Assembly: GCA_016718265.1 (NCBI GenBank)
Contig: JADKDZ010000003.1
Span: 392,001 to 456,000, forward strand
DNA: 64,000 bases
Reading direction: 5' to 3'
Source of the DNA: Uliginosibacterium sp.
GTDB taxonomy: Bacteria > Pseudomonadota > Gammaproteobacteria > Burkholderiales > Rhodocyclaceae
Position 1 is the first letter of the stretch. Every line of letters begins with the position of its first letter. The notes beneath the pieces were generated by a model. That model saw only the letters and a program-made list of their open reading frames with translations, did no database searches and had not been told where the DNA came from. Below are positions 63,818 to 64,000 of the stretch, piece by piece. The position numbers and the translations under genes are program-made.

Positions 63818-64000
63818 GTTCAAGTACCGCGCAGCAGACGTTACCGGTGCGCTGAGGGAAGGCGTGCTGGAGTCGGGCGACAGCGAGGGGGCCACACGGC
63901 GCTTGCGCTCTCTTGGATTGATCCCGATACAAGTGACCGGCACAGGCGGCGACGCTGAAGCGCACGGCGTTCCGCAGACCAAGACTCGGGGAGGGAAGGC
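63810..64000 (+). CDS. gspF: Type II secretion inner-membrane protein GspF (start only)
   Basis: The first 63 residues are visible: MPEFKYRAADVTGALREGVL and then EGATRRLRSLGLIPIQV, the conserved N-terminal cytoplasmic segment of GspF/PilC platform proteins. The ATG lies inside the end of gspE. The rest lies outside the window. The polar tail before the edge (residues about 45-63) is the usual linker before the first T2SSF domain. Confidence 0.85.
   Translation, partial: MPEFKYRAADVTGALREGVLESGDSEGATRRLRSLGLIPIQVTGTGGDAEAHGVPQTKTRGGK

Overview
The window looks like chromosome of a GC-rich betaproteobacterium, most plausibly from the Rhodocyclales (Azoarcus/Uliginosibacterium-like). The reasons are the gmk-rpoZ-spoT block, a DUF3460 gene, the yicC / Ser-Thr kinase / PP2C / rph neighbourhood, a DUF3369-GGDEF-EAL response regulator, and an E. 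coli-like lysR/lysA pair. I place the order only tentatively. I found no rRNA, tRNA or CRISPR.

Positions 1-37700 are ordinary, intact chromosomal genes. They comprise: an ABC export cassette running off the left edge; an acyltransferase; an exonuclease-GIY-YIG fusion; an HD-GYP protein without its HD pair; the stringent-response/nucleotide block (DUF3460, spoT, rpoZ, gmk, yicC); divergently, a kinase-phosphatase pair, rph, beta-carbonic anhydrase, a SPOR protein, dsbA and an SDR; a two-gene c-di-GMP signalling unit (1056-aa PAS/GAF histidine kinase and REC-DUF3369-GGDEF-EAL regulator); lysA with an exported protein, divergent from lysR across nested palindromes; a PIN nuclease, an YkgJ-type cysteine protein and a secreted GH13 amylase; a flavin reductase, an ycdX-type PHP phosphatase and mutY; a zinc-type module (Fur-family regulator, ZIP transporter, COG0523 GTPase) behind a perfect dyad; a WYL regulator, two VOC proteins, an FHA-EAL protein, a TauE/SafE permease and a LysR regulator.

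Positions 37800-62050 are a surface-polysaccharide locus: flippase, GT4, asparagine-synthase-type amidotransferase, GT4, initiating sugar transferase, ATP-grasp, HAD, DegT aminotransferase, FlaA1/PglF-type dehydratase, a methyltransferase remnant, a very large methyltransferase-coiled coil-GT2-GT4 protein, GT2, acyltransferase, a gtrABC-like module, an IS3-family element and another acyltransferase. The 4-amino-sugar route resembles PglF-PglE-PglC, but an ATP-grasp enzyme and a HAD phosphatase sit where an acetyltransferase would be expected. The part from about 53.0 to 59.2 kb is visibly AT-rich and looks acquired.

Almost every gene from 46.7 to 61.2 kb, and the 3' end of asnB at 42.0 kb, carries single-base frameshifts, many in G, C or T runs. 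Core genes on both sides and the IS ORFs are clean. This is either local sequence error or a decaying locus; I cannot tell which from one sequence. I therefore give the full span of each broken gene. The window ends in a type II secretion-type operon (gspE, start of gspF).
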